Assembly: GCA_039808885.1 (NCBI GenBank)
Contig: JBDHTX010000010.1
Coordinates: forward strand, 58,343-122,342
DNA length: 64,000 nucleotides
Reading direction: 5' to 3'
DNA from: Dongia_A sp039808885
Lineage (GTDB): Bacteria > Pseudomonadota > Alphaproteobacteria > Dongiales > Dongiaceae
Below the pieces are notes generated by a model, which had not been told where the DNA came from, searched no databases, and saw only the letters and a program-made list of their open reading frames with translations. How positions within the stretch are numbered: the stretch's first letter is position 1; the number at the start of each line of letters is the position of its first letter. Position numbers and translations under genes: made by a program. This document shows, piece by piece, positions 61,750-64,000 of the stretch.

Positions 61750-63306
61750 GTGACCGACATACCCAAAGCGCGAACAGCGATCATGCAAATCTGGGGCGCG
61801 GCTGTTCTCATCGGTCTCGCCGCGACGGCGGGGTGCGTTTCGCAACCTCCAGCCGATCCGACGCGGGCGTCCCCGGTCGCGCAATCCTCGCCGATGCGGA
61901 CCGGCATGCCTTCCGGCGCCGAAATCTGCCGCCTGCTGTCGGCGCCCTCGGCCAGATTGCGGGAAAGCGCCACCCAGGAAATCATCACCCTGCAGGCCCT
62001 CTATTCCGCGCGGAATTGCGCGCCGCTGTGGAGCAGCAGCACCGGCATCACCGAAGGCGGCATTGAACTGATAGCGCGCGCGCGTCGGATCGGCGTCGCC
62101 GATCCATCGGACCGCCCGGCCAGCCCCGCCGAACGTGATATCTTGCTCAGCGCCGCCTTCGCCGCCCTCGCCGTCGACCCCGCCGATCCGGCGCTGCGGC
62201 CATCGGCAGAGCGCCTTGCCATCCTGGCCGGCGAGGCGGCCGAGAACCCCGCATCGCTGCGCCGGGCACTGCCGGTCGATCCGCAGACCCGCCGCCTGCG
62301 CGACGCCATCGAATCCTACCGCCATGTCGAAAGGACGGGTGGCTGGCCGGCGGTGCCGGACGGTCCCAAGATTGCCCTAGGCGCGCACGGCCCCCGCGTG
62401 GCCGCGTTGCGCGAGCGGCTGCAGGCCTCCGGCGACGTCGAGGGGACCGCTGGCGATCCCGCGCTCTTCGATGCGATGCTCGAGGACGGCCTGCGACATT
62501 TCCAGGCGCGTCATGGATTGCAGGTCGATGGCGTGGCCGCCAGGGAGACATTGAGCGCGCTCAACGTGCCGGTCGCGGCGCGTATCGCGCTGCTGGCCGC
62601 CAATCTGCGGCGGCAATACGGCGAGCAGCGGGACTGGGGGCCGCGCTACGTCGCCGTCAATATCGCCGCGGCAACCATGACCCTGGTCGAGGACGGCCGC
62701 CCAATCGTCGAAAGGCGCGCAATCGTCGGACGGCCGACCTGGCCGACCCCGCAGCTGGACAGCATCATCGACCACGTGGAGTTCCATCCCTCATGGACGG
62801 TGCCGGCGCGCATCGCCGCGTTGGAGTTGCTGCCGAAGATCCGCAAGGACAAGTCCTACCTCAGGCGCAACCATATGAGCATCGAGAACGGCCAGATCCG
62901 CCAGGCGCCCGGGCCGGACAATCCGCTGGGCCAGGTCAAGTTCGTCTTCGCCAATCCGTACAGCGTCTATCTGCACGATACCAACGCGCCCGCCCTGTTC
63001 GACCGGCCGCAACGCTTCCTGAGTCACGGCTGCATCCGCGTCGAGCAGGCGGTGGATCTTGCCCGCCGCCTGCTGCAGGAGGATCCGGCCTGGCCGCCAA
63101 GCCGCATCGATGCGGTGCTCGCCGGCAGCCAGACCGAGCGCGCCGATCTCTCCCGGCCCATTCCCGTGCATCTGGTCTACGATACCGCCTGGGTCGACGA
63201 GCGCGGGGTGGTGAACTTCCGCCGCGACGCCTATGGGCTGGACCCGACCATTTCTGCGTTGCGCACTGCGACGGGGAACAAGGTGAGCGGCGATTGCGCT
63301 TCCTAG
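61750..63306 (+). CDS. L,D-transpeptidase (YcbB-like) lipoprotein
   Basis: The 518-residue enzyme begins with a lipoprotein signal (IWGAAVLIGLAATAGC). A peptidoglycan-binding-type region (about 175-285: GLRHFQARHGLQVDGVAARE) and a YkuD/YcbB catalytic domain follow (YVAVNIAAATMTLVEDGRPI, GRPTWPTPQLDSIIDHVEFH). The nucleophile Cys is in FLSHGCIRVEQAVDLARRLL. It forms 3-3 cross-links in peptidoglycan or attaches proteins to it, in the periplasm. The GTG at 61750 has GGGCGGA upstream; an ATG at 61783 would also keep the lipobox. It stands alone between the ABC operon and the fragment region. Confidence 0.9.
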   Translation: MTDIPKARTAIMQIWGAAVLIGLAATAGCVSQPPADPTRASPVAQSSPMRTGMPSGAEICRLLSAPSARLRESATQEIITLQALYSARNCAPLWSSSTGITEGGIELIARARRIGVADPSDRPASPAERDILLSAAFAALAVDPADPALRPSAERLAILAGEAAENPASLRRALPVDPQTRRLRDAIESYRHVERTGGWPAVPDGPKIALGAHGPRVAALRERLQASGDVEGTAGDPALFDAMLEDGLRHFQARHGLQVDGVAARETLSALNVPVAARIALLAANLRRQYGEQRDWGPRYVAVNIAAATMTLVEDGRPIVERRAIVGRPTWPTPQLDSIIDHVEFHPSWTVPARIAALELLPKIRKDKSYLRRNHMSIENGQIRQAPGPDNPLGQVKFVFANPYSVYLHDTNAPALFDRPQRFLSHGCIRVEQAVDLARRLLQEDPAWPPSRIDAVLAGSQTERADLSRPIPVHLVYDTAWVDERGVVNFRRDAYGLDPTISALRTATGNKVSGDCAS

Positions 63307-63375
63307 CCGCGGCCTGATCGCAGGAACGCCGCCTTGTGCGCACCCCTGGGCTCGCGCCCCGGATCTGGCGCGCCT

Positions 63376-63528
63376 TCACACCGCCGGGGGCACTTCCGCC
63401 GGCATGCTGGAACGGAGCGCCGGCGCGCCCGGAATGCGGCGATAGGCGGCCAGCCAGGCGCGAAACGCATCGGGCGGCATCGGCCTGCCGATATGATAGC
63501 CCTGCGCGAGGTCGCAGCCGAACGCCCG
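63376..63528 (-). pseudogene. C-terminal remnant of an EAL-domain c-di-GMP phosphodiesterase
   Basis: The frame reads RAFGCDLAQGYHIGRPMPPD and continues AFRAWLAAYRRIPGAPALRS before a stop. This is the end of an EAL domain (GCDxAQGYxIGRPMP) without the catalytic EAL and metal-binding parts. Upstream of base 63528 similarity ceases. It is only about 50 residues, so it cannot be active. Confidence 0.7.
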
Positions 63529-63565
63529 CACCCGGACCACTCCTCGCAGGCAGTCCACCGAGCTT

Positions 63566-63838
63566 GATCCAGGAACCGTCATAGGCGGTCGTCTGGTCGA
63601 CGGTCACCGTGTCGGTGCCGCCGGCATGGGTGATGGTGTATTTGGCGTTGGAGGCGCCGCTGTTGCTGGTGCCCCAGCGGGCGTAGACGTCGTATGTGTC
63701 GGGCGTCGTGACCGGCAGGGTCCAGACTACCTGATTGCCGGCGCTCGTCGTCGTGCTCTCGATGGCGATGGCGTCGGCCGAGACCACGCCATTGGTCCAG
63801 CCGGAGATTTCGACGCGGTGATTCTGGCCCTGGAAAGC
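63566..63838 (-). pseudogene. fragment of a golvesin-like repeat domain protein
   Basis: About 90 codons encode FQGQNHRVEISGWTNG, then DTYDVYARWGTSNSGASNA and GGTDTVTVDQTTAYDGSWIK, typical of the golvesin C-terminal-like beta domain of large surface or RHS-type proteins. The similarity begins before any start codon, directly beside a terminator-like hairpin, and stops abruptly where the EAL remnant takes over in another frame. Both ends are therefore missing. Confidence 0.6.
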
Positions 63839-63841
63839 AAC

Positions 63842-63869
63842 ACCCCCGCGCCGGTTTGGCAGCGGGGGT
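63842..63869. terminator. hairpin following tRNA-fMet
   Basis: ACCCCCGC (63842-63849) pairs with GCGGGGGT (63862-63869); an inner 3-bp stem GCC/GGC continues it with one bulged base. T-rich sequence follows on the plus side, and weaker T-rich sequence on the minus side, the direction of the tRNA. It lies 11 bases from the tRNA 3' end. Confidence 0.6.
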
Positions 63870-63880
63870 TTTGGTGTCTT

Positions 63881-63957
<77 letters not shown>

Positions 63958-64000
63958 TGAGAAGGTCATCGGACATTGTTGTTTCGGATGCGTATGTCTT

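Overview
The window is GC-rich, gene-dense bacterial chromosome. It looks alphaproteobacterial, probably Rhodospirillales- or Rhizobiales-like. Evidence: many ABC importers, ATGA-coupled operons, a DUF992 secreted protein, FrcRABC-like and DhaKLM-type sugar genes, MASE1 and NarL-type signalling, and an initiator tRNA with encoded CCA. Genus assignment is not possible from what can be read here. No CRISPR array, transposase, phage gene or rRNA was seen.

Layout. (1) 1-7619: a CBS/DUF294 nucleotidyltransferase (cut by the left edge), a membrane-anchored PAS-DEDDh exonuclease, a MASE1 hybrid histidine kinase, a degenerate kinase-like protein, and a convergent NarL-type response regulator. (2) 7723-17838, minus strand: one ten-gene nucleoside operon, BmpA binding protein, ATPase, two permeases, cdd, purine nucleoside phosphorylase, deoC, deoA, deoB and a PhyH-type dioxygenase. 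Together they import nucleosides and break them down to bases and C2/C3 units. (3) 18070-21956: an Hsp20 gene behind a sigma-32-like promoter, a strong bidirectional terminator, a DUF992 protein and a pair of acyl-CoA dehydrogenases. (4) 22033-32047, minus strand: an operon combining a CUT1-type ABC importer with a complete PEP-EI-HPr-DhaM-DhaL-DhaK phosphorelay and a small HTH protein. (5) 32419-38589: LacI regulator, xylB, xylA, a sugar phosphate isomerase/epimerase and a Gfo/Idh/MocA oxidoreductase. (6) 38622-41389: small regulators, an acetyltransferase, a VOC protein and two palindromic intergenic repeats. (7) 41488-48189: FrcRABC-like ABC system with a ROK regulator, two SDR dehydrogenases and a KdgK-like kinase. 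(8) 48202-52857: an amino-sugar-like cluster of ROK protein, NagB, RidA, SelA-like PLP enzyme and fatty acid hydroxylase/sterol desaturase. (9) 52865-61585: aldo/keto reductase, FucU mutarotase, ribokinase, creatininase-family hydrolase and a third CUT1 ABC importer with a Tat-type lipoprotein binding protein. (10) 61750-64000: an L,D-transpeptidase, two decayed gene fragments, and tRNA-fMet.

The overall theme is scavenging of pentoses, nucleosides, polyols and amino sugars. Four complete ABC importers are each linked to catabolic enzymes. In three of them a perfect or near-perfect hairpin lies directly after the binding-protein gene, which would raise binding-protein mRNA relative to the membrane components.

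The most unusual items are the DhaKLM phosphorelay wired into an ABC operon, the NagB-RidA-PLP lyase cluster, the 37-bp inverted repeat with compensatory changes, and the truncated EAL and golvesin-like fragments beside tRNA-fMet. Start codons were chosen by overlap, ribosome-binding site and codon pattern; uncertain ones are stated.
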